Position numbers and translations under genes: made by a program. A stretch of DNA of 64,000 nt from the NCBI GenBank assembly GCA_963922205.1, contig CAWUHX010000349.1, positions 186,001 to 250,000 of the forward strand. The letters are read 5' to 3'. The number at the start of each line of letters is the position of its first letter. Positions within the stretch are counted from its first letter, which is position 1. Below, one piece after another: positions 1-12,640 of the stretch. The notes under the pieces are model-generated. The model was not told the DNA's origin, did not search any database, and worked only from the letters and a program-made list of their open reading frames with translations. The stretch is from Romanomermis culicivorax (lineage: Eukaryota; Nematoda; Enoplea; Mermithida; Mermithidae).

Positions 1-530
1 ACATTTCATTAAAGTTTCGATTTTCTCATAACATGACACTCAAATCTTTGATTCGATTGTCTTTTTGAGCAGAAGTTCATTAATCCTGTATCCATGTTTC
101 TGATTATTATTGCCGACATGCAGTTGATGACAGATTTAGTTGAAATTCTGCTTAGCCACTAGATCCAGAGTACATTATCTTGTACAAGATAATAAGATTA
201 ATCTCTCCTTGAGAACTTTTAAGACCACTCAAAATGCTAATGTCGATGCAATATTACTCTAACTTCCACACAAATAGCAACTATATTAGCTTTTTTGAGC
301 AGAAACATTTTTAGTAGTTATACGGTCCCGTACAACTTGTGGGGTACACAAAAGATACCCACGTACAAAACATGGGCAGAAAGTGTAGTTCACAGTGTAA
401 TATGATCCGAATCTGTATAAAGTGAGGGGGAGACATGTAACGTACCTGCTAATGCAGTACTGTAAATATATAGCATACTGTGTGTGATAGTCATTTATTA
501 AATATTATTTCATTTTCGTAATTTATCATC
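1..530. other. No recognisable gene
   Basis: AT-rich sequence without a convincing open frame or known repeat. A TTTATT at about 496-501 is an AATAAA polyadenylation signal on the minus strand, about 30 nt beyond the stop of the possible terminal exon at 531-736. Confidence 0.4.
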
Positions 531-736
531 TCAAGGGTGTCTGGGATTCACATCCAAACATTCCTGTAAAATTACGTGAAGTACTTTATTTTGATCTGTG
601 CACACCCCAGTAGTCGCTATTGACTCAATTAAGACGCCCCAATTAATTTGAATAATGGCAGCTGGTCCCCTAAAACCTACACTAAAATACACATTCCACA
701 GCTGCTGAAATTCCTCATAAAAATCGTAAACAACAC
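531..736 (-). CDS. Possible terminal exon of an unidentified minus-strand gene
   Basis: I do not recognise this protein. On the minus strand a pyrimidine-rich tract ending TGTGTGCAG makes a good 3' splice site. The open frame that follows is about 67 residues (VVYDFYEEFQQLW near the start, ending LDVNPRHP) before a stop at 531. A minus-strand AATAAA follows about 30 nt after the stop. Open frame upstream of the acceptor extends to about 875, but it is strongly hydrophobic and cysteine-rich and could be intron. No partner exon was found in the window. It could equally be a chance ORF. Confidence 0.2.
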
Positions 737-1460
737 CTGCACACAGTAAAAAGTAGAAGCCCCGCCAGACAGTAGTCTCAAGTGCAATGGTAGCGACGGT
801 CCCACAAAACATGTGTACACAGAGGAAATAGATACAGAAGCATGCACAGAAGCACAGAGAAGACACGAAAAGCATACCACACTAGGGAAGCATTGGAAGG
901 GGTGACCAAATTAGTGAGAATAGTGAAACAGGAAGCGGCGATTGGTGGAAGAAGATGGACAGAAGCAAGACCTCCTGCGACGCCCAGGGAGTGGCCAAAG
1001 AAGCCGTACTAAAAGAGAAGCAAGGCATGATTTAGGCAGTTCTTGGTTTTTCGCGATTTTTCGTGCTATTTGCAAGCGCCGTTTTTATTTGCAAGTGAGA
1101 TTTTATTTTCAGAAGCAGTTAAGCCGTGTTAGTAATCACCAGCATTGTATTTCTTATTGTCGACGAATCAAGCGATCGTCGTTCCCGCCCGACAATCGTA
1201 CTATTGAATCGTGCCCCCGTATTACCCTGTCCTGCTGTACGTCGTTTCGTCCGTCCATTCAGGATAAAGTAAAGTACTTCCAAAACCGGTGGTTACAGAC
1301 AAGGCGTGTAGAAAGTAGGCCGGAAGCTTTGCGTGTAAAATTCTACATTCGTGTAGAAGATGCTTTACCACCTCAATGTGGAAAGTATGGCTCAGCCTGA
1401 CTCGCACGTTAAAATTGATGATGCAATGTCTCTAAGGCTTTTTTTTGGTAAGCGAAAATC
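737..1460. other. Less AT-rich stretch, possible 5' end of a plus-strand gene
   Basis: This stretch is clearly less AT-rich than its surroundings and has a plus-strand open frame of 152 codons (942-1400) that I cannot assign. A possible first coding exon starts with ATG at 1384 (MAQPDSHVKIDDAM) and meets a GGTAAG donor at about 1447. No downstream exon was found; the next 10 kb are tandem repeats. This is a weak proposal. Confidence 0.15.
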
Positions 1461-2145
1461 GGTAAGTGAGGAAAACGCGGACAAATTGTAGCCACACTTC
1501 ATGTTTGAAAATTTTGGGTTCGGCTGATAAGTTGCCGATGCGCCACATAGTTTTGAATTTGTGGCAAAATTCAAAATATGCAAATGTACGAACTTTTGAA
1601 ATCCAAAGAGCAAAAATACATGTTCCTCAAATTTTTTTATTTTCTATGTGGTTCGAGGGTGGGAAAAAATTTAGTGAGAATTCTATTCCTGAAGACCCTA
1701 AAGTGTCATCTGCAATTCTTACTCAAGGGCACCCTGAGCAGGTACATTAGCATCAAAAAGGATTTCAGAATACTCGTCTGTGATTGTGTTCTTAGGCAAA
1801 TGAATAGGAGGCAAGGCTTGCAAATAGAGCGGGATGAAGTGTTGAACAGTGGAAGTAATGTTTATCAAAGGTGTTGAGTAATCTTTTGATTGTATCAATG
1901 GAGTAGTTATCATTTTTTGTGCAGGAATATTTGAGAATTTTTTGAGTAGTGTATCTCATGTATTTAACATAGAAAAAGAAATAACCTATATATTATAAAG
2001 CTATAATATATTGTAGTTTTAGCATACTGTTGCATACTATAACATCTGTATATGCAGTTCAATCATATTTTTTACATGAATTGTGAATTATGACACTTTT
2101 CAGATATTATTTTATCATGCCTATCTTGATCATACATCCGCAGCA
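1461..2145. other. No recognisable gene
   Basis: Short open frames occur on both strands. None has splice support or recognisable protein content. Confidence 0.4.
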
Positions 2146-2285
2146 TAGAAATTCTGTGTGAGACTTTATAACGTAAAGAAAGGTCTTCTAACATACAAGC
2201 AGCATATTCTTCAACCTATATTAGTGAAATACGCGAAATTATTCGCTTGGACAGCATTTTTTAAAGTTTTAATGTTACTAAAAAA
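2146..2285 (-). repeat. Dispersed repeat family F, fragment
   Basis: In reverse complement this matches the copies at 22060-22345, 24180-24580 and 63700-64000. Shared words include the 'gttagaagacctttct' stretch and the 'aacattaaaact' stretch. It is truncated by the A-rich array that begins at about 2286. Confidence 0.55.
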
Positions 2286-3655
2286 TTAAACAAAAAAATA
2301 AAGTAATAAACGAAAGAAAGCAACAAAAGTAAAAAAACCAAAAAAATGAGAATATAAAAAAAGAAATAAAAAACTAAAACAAGGGGGAACAAAGTAAATG
2401 GAACATAAAAAATTTAGAATCTGTCAGAAAAAAATTAAATCAAAATGAAAAACACTAAAAACAGATCAAAAACTGAAAATCTGTAAAAAATGAAAAGAAC
2501 AACAACCCCAAAAACAACAAAAAACTGAAAATTTTGGAAAAAATCCAATAAAGACGGAAGAAAAGACAGAAAAAACAGAAAGTTGTATCAAAAAAAAAGA
2601 ATCTGCAAAAATGCAATGAAAACAAAAAGACCACAAGAAAGCGAAAAAGTGGAACCAAAATTAACCAACAATAAGAAAAAAAGAAATAAACAAAGAAAGA
2701 CAAACAAAACAAAACGAAGAAATTCGAAACAGAAAAACTAAAAATCTGAAAAAATGAAATAAAAAAACAGGAAGGAAACAAAAAACCTTAAAATCTGGAC
2801 ATAATGGAATAAACCAAATAAAAAAACTAAACAAAACAATCGAACATCTACAAAAAATTGAGTAGAAAAAAAACTGAAAATTGCAACAAAAAAGAAACAG
2901 CGAAAACAAACAAAATAATTTATTAAAAACAAAAGTAGAACCCTTAAAAAATTGAATAAAACTAGAAAAATCTAAAACCTGAATAAAACGACAATAAATC
3001 TGGAAAAAAATATAAAAAATAAAAACAAGAAAATGACCAAAAAACAGAAAATCTGAAAAACAAAACAACAAAATTAATCCAAAAAAGCGAAAAAATATCG
3101 GAGAAAAGCAAATATCGAATAGAAGAAAAAAATTGAATAAAAAAACCTGAAAATCTAAAAAACACGAAAATTGTGTCAAAAACCCAAAGATGAAAAAAAT
3201 TAAATCAAAACAAGAAAATACTAGAAAATTGAAGTAGAAAACCATTAGAATCCGGAAAATAAGGCAGAAAAACAAATAACGATAAATTAAACCAAAAAAT
3301 GCCAAAAAAACCGAAAACTACATAAAAAATAAGATAAATACGAACAGAACAAGAAATTTGAATCAAAAAACCTGATAAAGTGGAAACAAAAAAAATAGAA
3401 CAATAAAAACAAAGAAATTAGAGTAAAAAACCTATTAGTATGGCAAATTGCTAATAAAAAAAAGAATTAAATCAACCTGAAAATCTAGAAAATAGAAAAA
3501 TTAAAACAAAAATAAAACAATAAAATTGAAGAAAATTGAAGTAAAAAACATGAGAGTTTGGGGAATAAGGCAAATAAAGAAACAAAATTGCACCAAAAAC
3601 CTGTAAATATTTAAAATAAAAACAAAAAAACAAGGAAATTGAAACAAAAAACGCG
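2286..3655. repeat. A-rich degenerate tandem array
   Basis: The plus strand is overwhelmingly adenine with short recurring phrases such as 'aaaacctgaaaatct', 'gaattgaagtaaaaaac' and 'gaataaggcaaa', recurring at roughly 55-60 bp. The long minus-strand open frames here, rich in F, L, S and I, are composition artefacts. It abuts the 20-bp minisatellite. Confidence 0.7.
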
Positions 3656-4890
3656 AAAAATTCTTGTAAAATTTCAAATCTTGTTGCGAAATTCCAAAAT
3701 TCGTGAAATTCCGAAATTTGTTGTGAAAATTCCAAGTTTTGTTGTAAAGTTTCAAAATTGTTAAAAAATTCCAAAATTTGTTCTGAAGTTCCGAAATTTG
3801 TTGTGAAATTCAAAAATTTGTTCCAAAATTTCAAATTTTGTTGTGAAATTCAAAAATCTGTTGTGAAATTCAAAAATTTGTTGTGAAATTCCAAAACTTG
3901 TTGTTAAATTCAGAAATTTGTTGTAAAGTTTCAAAATTGTTGAAAAATTCCAAAATTTGTTGTATAATTCTTCAAATTGTTGTAAAATTTCGAAAATTGT
4001 TCTGAAGTTCCAAAATTTGTTGTGAAATTCAAAAATTTGTTCCAAAATTTCAAATTTTTTTGTGAAATTCAAAAATCTGTTGCAAAATTCCAAAATTTGT
4101 TGTGAAATTTCAAAACTTGTTGTAAAATTCGGAAATTTGTTGTAAAGTTTCAAAATTGTTTAAAAATTCCAAAATTTGTTCTGAAGTTGCAAAATTTGTT
4201 CCAAAATTTCAAATTTTGTTGTGAAATTCAAAAATTTGTTCCAAAATTTCAAATTTTGTTGTGAAATTCAAAAATCTGTTGTAAAATTCCAAAATTTCTT
4301 GTGAAATTCCAAAGCTTGTTGTGAAATCCGGAAATTTGTTGTAAAGTTTCAAAATTGTTGAAAAACTCCAAAACTTGTTGAATAATTCCTCAAATTGTTG
4401 TAAAATTCCGAAAATTGTTGTAAAATTTAATGTGAAATTCCAAAGTTTGTTCAAAAATTTCAAATTTTGTTGTAAAATTCCAAAATCCAATTTAAAATTC
4501 CGAACTTTGTATTAAAATTTTAAATTCTGTTGTAAAATTTTATATTTTGTTGTAAAATTTTATATTTTGTTGCGAAATTCTAAATTTTGTTGTGAAATTC
4601 CAAAGTTTGTTGCAAAATTCCGAAATTAGTTGCGAAATTCCGAAATTTGTTTTAAAGTTCAAAAATTTGTTGTAAAGTTTCAGAATTTCTTCTGAGACTT
4701 CAAAATTTAAAAAATATGTTGTGAAATTCCAAAATTTGTTGTGAAATTCCAAAAGGTTTTGTAAAATTTTAAAATTTGTTGAAAAATTCCGAAAATTGTT
4801 GCAAAATTCCGAAATTTGTTGTAAAATTCGGAAATATGATGTGAAACTCCAAAATTTTTTTAAAAATTCTAAAATTTGTTGTAAAATTCC
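3656..4890 (-). repeat. 20-bp AT-rich minisatellite, reverse arm
   Basis: Dozens of degenerate copies of a unit of about 20 bp. The plus strand reads 'aaaatttgttgtgaaattcc'. This is the reverse complement of the unit filling 5546-11520, so the two arrays are in inverted orientation. Apparent ORFs rich in FWNFTT, QQ and NK are products of the repeat. Confidence 0.9.
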
Positions 4891-5545
4891 TCTTTTTCAC
4901 ATATTTCTAAATATTTTTTTTACAAATATCCAAAAAAATTTTTGAATTCAGAAGAAAAATTTTACAGGTTTCCAAATATTTTCTAAAAAATTACAAAAAA
5001 TCTGCGAATTCCCAGAAAATAATGAATTAAAAAAGAAAATTTTACAAATTTCCAAATATTTTTACCAATTTACAAAGAACTTTACGAATTTTCGAAAAAA
5101 TTTGAAATTTAACAGAAAAATTTCTCACAAATCACAAATATTTTGTGATTTTCAAAAAATGTTATAGACTTTAAAAAAAATTTACGGATTTACAAGAAAA
5201 CTTTTACGAATTTTCATATATGTTCCACAAATTTTCGGAAAACTCTACAAATTTTCAGAAAATTTCAGAAACTGACATGAAAAATTTTACAAATTTTCAA
5301 ATAATTTTTTTTTAGAGTAAACTTATTGATTTTTCAAACATTTTTAGAAATTTACAAGAAAAATTTTTCCAATATTTTTTACAAATTTTTGGAAAATTTA
5401 ATTTTCCGAATTTCCAAAATTTTTTACAAATTTAAGAAGCAAATTTTACAAATTTTCAAATTTTTCTTGCGAATTTAAAAAAAATTTTGAATTTACAAAG
5501 AAAACTTTCAAACTTATAAAAAAATTTAAAATTTTCCAAAAAATT
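4891..5545. repeat. Divergent centre between the two minisatellite arms
   Basis: A/T-rich low-complexity sequence (phrases such as 'ttttacaaatttccaaatat') in which the 20-bp unit is hard to follow. Repeat orientation switches across this stretch. Confidence 0.7.
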
Positions 5546-8500
5546 TTGAATTTCGTAACAAGTTTTGGAATTTTACAACATCATTCGTAGTTTCAGAAGA
5601 ACTTTTTGAATTTTGCACAAAATTTAAGAATTTTGCGACAAAATTTGAAATTCACAAGAAAATATGAATTTCTGCAACAAATCTGGAAACTTATCCATAA
5701 ATTTTGGAATTTTACTACGGATTTAGCAATTTTAAAACAAATTTTAAAATTCCAAGATAAATTTTAATTTCACCACAAATTCTGAAATTCCACAACGATC
5801 TTTAGTATTTCGCAAAAAAATTTAAAATTTTAATTAAATTTACGGAATTTCATAACAAATTTTGGAATTTTACAACAAAATTTGTAATTTTAAAACAAAT
5901 TTTAAAATTTTACAACAAATTTTGGAATTTTGTAACAAAATTTGAAATTTTACAACAAATTACAACAAAATTTTCGAGGTTTCAAACAAATTTTGGAATT
6001 TTAAAAGACAATTTAGAATTTCACAACCAATTTTAGAAATTTACTAAAAATTTGTAATTTTAGAAGAAATTTTTAAATTTTACAAAAAATTTTAGAATTT
6101 GGCCATTAAATTTGAAGTTTTGAAACTAATTTCGGAACTTTACAACAAACTTTGGAGTGCACAGCAGACTTCAGAATTTTACAACATATTTCAGAATATT
6201 CAAGCAAAATTTGGAAATATAAAACAAATTTTTGAATTTTACAATTTTAAAAATTTTGCATCAAAATTTTGGAATTTAACAAGTTCTGGAATTTAACAAC
6301 ATAATTCGTAATTTAAGACAACTTTTTGAATTTTACAAAAAATTTAAGATTTTTGCGACAAAATTTGAATTTTCAAAGCAAATTCTGGAATTTCACAACA
6401 AATTTGGAAACTTAACAATAAATTTTAGAATTTTACTACGAATTTAGCAATTTTACAACAAATTTTAAAATTCCAAAATCAATTTTTTTAATTTCACAAC
6501 GAATTCTGGAATTTCACAACAAATTTTAGTATTTCGCAACAAAATTTAAAATTTTGAATTAATTCACGGAATTTTCTAAAAAATTTCGGAATTTCGCATC
6601 AAAATTTTAAATTTCACAACAACTTTAGAATTTAACAACCATTTACGGAATTTCAAAACAAATTTTGGAATTTTACAATAAATTATGGAATTTCACAACA
6701 AAATTTTCGAGGTAACCAACAAATTTTGGAATTTTAAAAAAGAATTTAGAATTTCACAACAATAGTATTTCGCAACAAAATTTAAAATTTTCAATGAATA
6801 TACGGAATTTTCTGAAAAATTTCGGAATTTTGCATCAAATTTTTAAATTTCACAACAACTTTAGAATTTTACAACCATTTACGGAAATTCAAAACAAATT
6901 GTGGAATTTTAAAACAAATTTTGAAAATTTGTAACAAAATTTTTGAGGTTTCCAACAAATTTTGGAATTTTAAAAGAGAATTTAGAATTTCACAACAATA
7001 TTTGGAAATTTACAACAAAATTTGTAATTTTTGAAGAAAATTTTGAATTTAACAAAAAATTTTTGAATTTGGTCATTAAATTTGAAATTTTGAAACTAAT
7101 TTCAGAACGTTACAACAAACTTTGAAGTTCACAGCAGATTTTAGAATTTTACAACATATTTAAGAATTTTTAAGCCAAATTTAAAAATATACAACAAATT
7201 TTTGAATTTTACAACATATTTCATAATTTTTAAGCCAAATTTAGAAATATACAACAAATTTTTGAATTCTACAACAAATTTTAAAATTTTGAATCAAAAT
7301 TTTGGATTTTACAAGTTTTTTTAATTTAAGAACATAATTCGTGATTTAAGACAACTTTTTGAATTTTACAAAAAATTTAAGAATTTTGCGACAAAATTTG
7401 CAATTCACAACAAAATTTGAATTTTCACAGCAAACTCTAGAAAATTCACAACAAATTTGGAAACTTAACAATGAATTTTAGAATTTTACTACGAATTTAG
7501 CAATTTTACAACAAATTTTAAAATTCCAAAATCAATTTTTTTAATTTCACTACAAATTCTGGAATTTCACAACAAATTTTAGTATTTCGCAACAAAATTT
7601 AAAATTTTGAATTAATTTACGGAGTTTTCTAAAAAATTTCAGAATTTTGCATCAAAATTTTAAATTTCACAATAACTTTAGAATTTAACAACCATTTACG
7701 GAATTTCAAAACAAATTTTGGAATTTTACAATAAATTTCGGAATTTCACAACAAAATTTTCGAGGTAATTAACAAATTTTGGAATTTTAAAAGAGAATTT
7801 AGAATTTCACAACAATATTTGGAAATTTACAACAAAATTTGTAACTTTAGAAGAAAATTTTGAATTTAACAGAAAAATTTAAAATTTGGATATTAAATTT
7901 GAAATTTTGAAACTAAATTCGGAACTTTACAACAAACTTTTGAGTTCACAGCAGATTTTAGAATTTTACAACATATTTCAGAATTTTTAAACCAAATTTA
8001 GAAATATACAACAAATTTTCGAATATTACAACAAATTAAAATTTTGAATCAAAATTTTGGATTCTACAAGTTCTTTGAATTTAACAACATAATTCGTAAT
8101 TTCAGACAACTTTTTGAATTTTACAAAAAATTTAAGAATTTTGCGACAAAATTTGAAATTCACAACAAAATTTGAATTTTCAAAGCAAATTCTGGAATTT
8201 CACAACAAAATTCAGTATTTCGCAACAAAATTTAAAATTTTGAATTAATTTACGGAATTTTCTGACAAATTTCGGAATTTTGCATCAAAATTTTAAATTT
8301 CACAACAACTTTAGAATTTTACAACGATTTACGGATTTTTAAAACAAATTTTGGAATTTTGTAACAAAATTTGAAATTTTACAACAAATTATGGAAATTG
8401 ACAACAAAATTTTGGAGGTTCCTAACAAACTTTGGAATTTTACAGCAATATTTAGAATTTCATAACTAATTTTGGATTTCAACAAAATTTGGTATTTTAG

Positions 8501-11500
8501 AAGAAATTATTGAATTTTACGGAAAATTTTAGAATTTTACCATTAAATTTGAAATTTTTAAACTAATTTCGGAACTTTGCAACAAATTCCAGAGTTTCAC
8601 GACAGATTTTAGAACTGTACAACATATTTCAGAATATTCAAGCGAACTTTGGAAATATACAACAAATTTTTGAATTTTACAACAAATTTTAAAATTTTGC
8701 ATCAAAATTTTAAATTTCACAACAACTTTAGAATTTTACAACCATTTACGGAATTTCAAAACAAATTTTGGAATTTTACAACAAATTTTGAAACTTTGTA
8801 ACAAAATTTTCGGTTTCCAACAAATTTTGGAATTTTAAAAAAGAATTTAGAATTTCACAACAATATTTGGAAATTTACAACAAAATTTGTAATTTTAGAA
8901 GAAAATTTTGAATTTAACAAAAAAATTTAGAATTTGGCCATTAAATTTGAAATTTTGAAACTAATTTCGGAACTTTACAACAAACTTATGAGTTCACAGC
9001 AGATTTTAGAATTTTACAACATATTTCAAAATTTTCAAGCCAAATTTAGAAATAAACAACAAATTTTTGAATTTCACAACAAATTTTAAAATTTTTAATC
9101 AAAATTTTGGATTTCACAAGTTCTTTGAATTTAACAACATAATTCGTAATTTCAGACAAGTTTTTGAATTTAAAAAAAAATTGAAGAATTTTGCGACAAA
9201 ATTTGAAATTCACAACAAAAATTGAATTTTCAAAGCAAATTCTGGAATTTCAACCCAAATTTGGAAACTTAACAATAAATTTTAGAATTTACTACGAATT
9301 TAGCCATTTTACAACAAATTTTAAAATTACAGAATCAATTTTTTAATTTCACAACAAATTCTAGAATTTCACAACAAATTGTAGCATTTCGCAACAAAAT
9401 TCAAAATTTTGAATTAATTTACGGCATTTTCTAAAACATTTCGGAATTTTGCATCAAAATTTTAAATTTCACAACAACTTTAGAATTTTACAACCATTTA
9501 CGGAATTTCAAAACAAATTTTGGAATTTTACAACAAATTTTGAAACTTTGTAACAAAACTTTCGAGGTTTCCAACAAATTTTGGAATTTTAGGAGAGAAT
9601 TTAGAATTTCACAACAATATCTGGAAATTTACAACAAAATTTTTATTTTTTGAAGAAATTTTTGATTTTACAAAAAATTTTAGAATTTGGCCATTAAATT
9701 TGAAATTTTGAAACTAATTTCGGACTTTTACAACAAATTTTGGAGTTTCACGGCAGATTTTACAATTTTACAACATATTTCAGAATATTGAAGCAAAATT
9801 TGGAATTATAGAACAAATTTTTGAATTTCGTAAAGAATTTTGGAATTTTACAAGTTTTGGGCGTTTACAACATAATTCGTATTTTCAGAAGAACTTTTTG
9901 AATTTTACAAAAAAATTAAGAATTTGGCGACAAAATTTGAATTTTTACAATAAATTCTGGAATTTAACAAAAATTTTAGTATTTCGCAACAAAATTAAAA
10001 ATTTTAAATTAATTTACGGAATTTTCTAACAAATTTCGGAAATTTGCATCAAAATTTTAAATTTCACAACAAGTTTAGAATTTTACAACGATTTACAGAA
10101 TTTCTAACGAAATTCTGGAATTTTACAACAAATTTTGGAATTTTGTAACAAAATTTGAAATTTTACAACAAATTATGGAATTTTACACAAAATTTTCGAG
10201 GTTTCTAACAAACTTTGAAATTTTACAGCAAAATTTAGAATTTCATAACAAGTTTTGGAGTTTTACAAGAAAAGTTGTAATTTTGAAAGAAAATTTTGAA
10301 TTTCACAAAAATTTTAGAATTTTGCCACTAATTTTGAAATTTTGGAACTAATTTCGGACTTTTACAACAAATTTTGGAGTTTCACGGCAGATTTTACAAT
10401 TTTTCAACATATTTCAGAATATTCAAGCAAAATTTGGAATTATAGAACAAATTTTTGAATTTCGTAATGAATTTTGGAATTTTGCATCAAAATTTTGGAA
10501 TTTTACAAGTTTTGGACGTTTACAACATAATTCGTATTTTCAGAAGAACTTTTTGAATTTTACGAAAAATTTAAGAATTTTGCGACATAATTTGAAATCC
10601 AAAAAAAATTTGAATTTTTACGACAAATTCTGGAATTTAACAACAAATTTGGAAACTTAACAATAAATTTTTGAATTTTACTAGGAATTTAGCAATTTTG
10701 CAACAAATTTTAATATTCCAAAATAAATTTTTTAATTTCACAACAAATTTCAGTATTTGGCAACAAAACTTAAAAATTTAAAATAATTTACAGCATTTTC
10801 TAACAAATTTCGGAATTTTGCATCAAAATTTTAAATTTCACAACAACTCTTGAATTCTACAACGATTTACGGAATTTCAAAACAAATTTTGGAATTTTAC
10901 AACAAATTTTGGAATTTTACAACAAATTTTGGAATTTTACAACAAATTTTAGAATTTAGTAACAAAATTTGAGATTTTAAAACAAATTATGGAATTTTAC
11001 ACAAAATTTTCAAGGTTTCTAACAAACTTTGGAATTTTACAGCAAAATTTAGAATTTCATAACAAGTTTTGGAATTTTACAAGTTTTAAACGTTTACAAC
11101 ATAATTCGTAATTTTAGAAAACTTTTTAAATTTTACGACAAAATTTGAAATTCACAACAAAATTTGAATGTTTACAACAAAGTCTGGAATTTCACAACAA
11201 ATTTGGAAACTTAACAATAAATTTTAGAATTTAAAAACGAATTTAGCAATTTCACAACAAATTTTAAAATTTCAAAATAAATTTTTTAATTTCACAACAA
11301 ATTCTAGAATTCCACAACAAATTTTAGTATTTCGCAACAAAATTTAAAATTTTAAATTAATTTACGGAATTTTCTAACAAATTTTGGAATTTTGTAATAA
11401 AATTTGAAATTTTACAACAAATTATGGAATTTTACACAAAATTTTCGAGGTTTCTAACAAACTTTGGAATTTTACAGCAAAATTCAGAATTTCAAAACAA

Positions 11501-11520
11501 ATTTTGGAATTTTACAACTC
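5546..11520 (+). repeat. 20-bp AT-rich minisatellite, forward arm with higher-order structure
   Basis: Tandem degenerate copies of a 20-bp unit. The clearest run is at about 10875-10950 (unit 'ttttggaattttacaacaaa'). A marker phrase with 'gaggtttc' or close variants recurs near 5975, 6708, 6944, 7761, 8413, 8811, 9563, 10197, 11011 and 11446. Long near-identical blocks between markers show larger segments were duplicated, with intervals of about 0.24-1.05 kb and no single constant higher-order period. No coding potential is credible. Confidence 0.92.
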
Positions 11521-12130
11521 TCGAGTAAATGCAACGAAAATAAAATAAAACACAAATATTCTAAATCGAGAAATCACGATAGCAACGGCCGAATTGTGGA
11601 AACCACTAACCAATGGAAACGTATAAGGAGTAATAATGTCACTGACCGCACTCTGAGCACACCAAGCAATTACTACAGTAATCGCATTGTCAAAAAATAG
11701 CATGGTGATGGTTGTAAAGTAAGCGAGAATGTGAAGTGAAGATTAAAACTGATTTGGACACCAAAAATGACACTACAAAGTTAGGATTCCATGTTTTAAA
11801 GATCACATTTTGACTTCAGTTCAAAATTGATATTTTTAAGATAATAATTTAGAATGTGGTGTCAATATTCTGAATTTTAAGGTCAAAATTTCCCATTTTC
11901 AGTTATAAATTTAAAATTTCTAGATCAGTATTCAGAATTTTGACTCGTTTTGGTTCGGAATTTCAGATTTTGAGCTCAAAATGCTGAACTTTTTGTTTCA
12001 AAATTTCAAATTTTCAGTGCAAAATTTGGAACTTTCACTTAGAAATTCTGAAACTTTCGTTGCAAATTCTAAATTTTCGGTGAAAAATTTTGAAATTTCA
12101 GTTCAAAATTCTAAATTTTTAGTTTTGTAA
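11521..12130. repeat. Degenerate low-complexity flank of the minisatellite
   Basis: From about 11810 recurring words of the type 'aaaatttcaaattttcagt' suggest a decayed tandem repeat related in style, but not in unit sequence, to the main array. Bases 11521-11800 look like unique AT-rich sequence. Confidence 0.45.
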
Positions 12131-12284
12131 ACCGCATGCCACTTGAAAGACGTTGTAAACAAAGTCAAATATGGTCAGAATATTAGTTTACTTCTAACTA
12201 TTATGTTTTTCTCTTGTTTGTTTTGCTCCGACTTGTTGGAACTCGATAATTTGACCAAATTCTGATAAATTGTCATAATGCCCG

Positions 12285-12640
12285 CAGACGGCTGCGTTTC
12301 ACTTGCGGACAGGCGCATCGCACGTGTAGATGGCTGCTTCCTGCTGCGTCTCAGTTGTGAATACCTGCGTCTCACTTGTGGACTGTAGTATCGATCCTAT
12401 GGGTGGCTGCGTCTCACTTGCAGGTACAACTGTGTATCGTGTATGACTGCGATAAGCTGCGTGTTGCTTGTGGACGGCTGCGTTTCACTCGCGAACGAAT
12501 GCTTTTCGCTTGCAGGGGGTTGCGTCTCACCTGGAGACGCCTGTGTCTAAGTTGCAGACATCCACTTGGAGACGGCTGCGCCCCACTCGTAGACCGCAGC
12601 GTCTTGTTTGCACTCGCGGACATTCACTACTGCGCCACAC
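12285..12640. repeat. GC-richer degenerate minisatellite (about 21-25 bp unit)
   Basis: Many imperfect copies of a phrase like 'ggctgcgtctcacttgtggac', varying in length and sequence. It is markedly less AT-rich than its flanks. The 98-codon plus-strand frame here is R/L/C-rich repeat translation, not a gene. Confidence 0.75.

Noticed and set aside
2455-4752. Long minus-strand ORFs rich in F, L, N and Q (up to 214 codons)
   Set aside because: They lie entirely in A-rich and 20-bp tandem repeats. Their content follows the repeat unit and has no independent protein signal.
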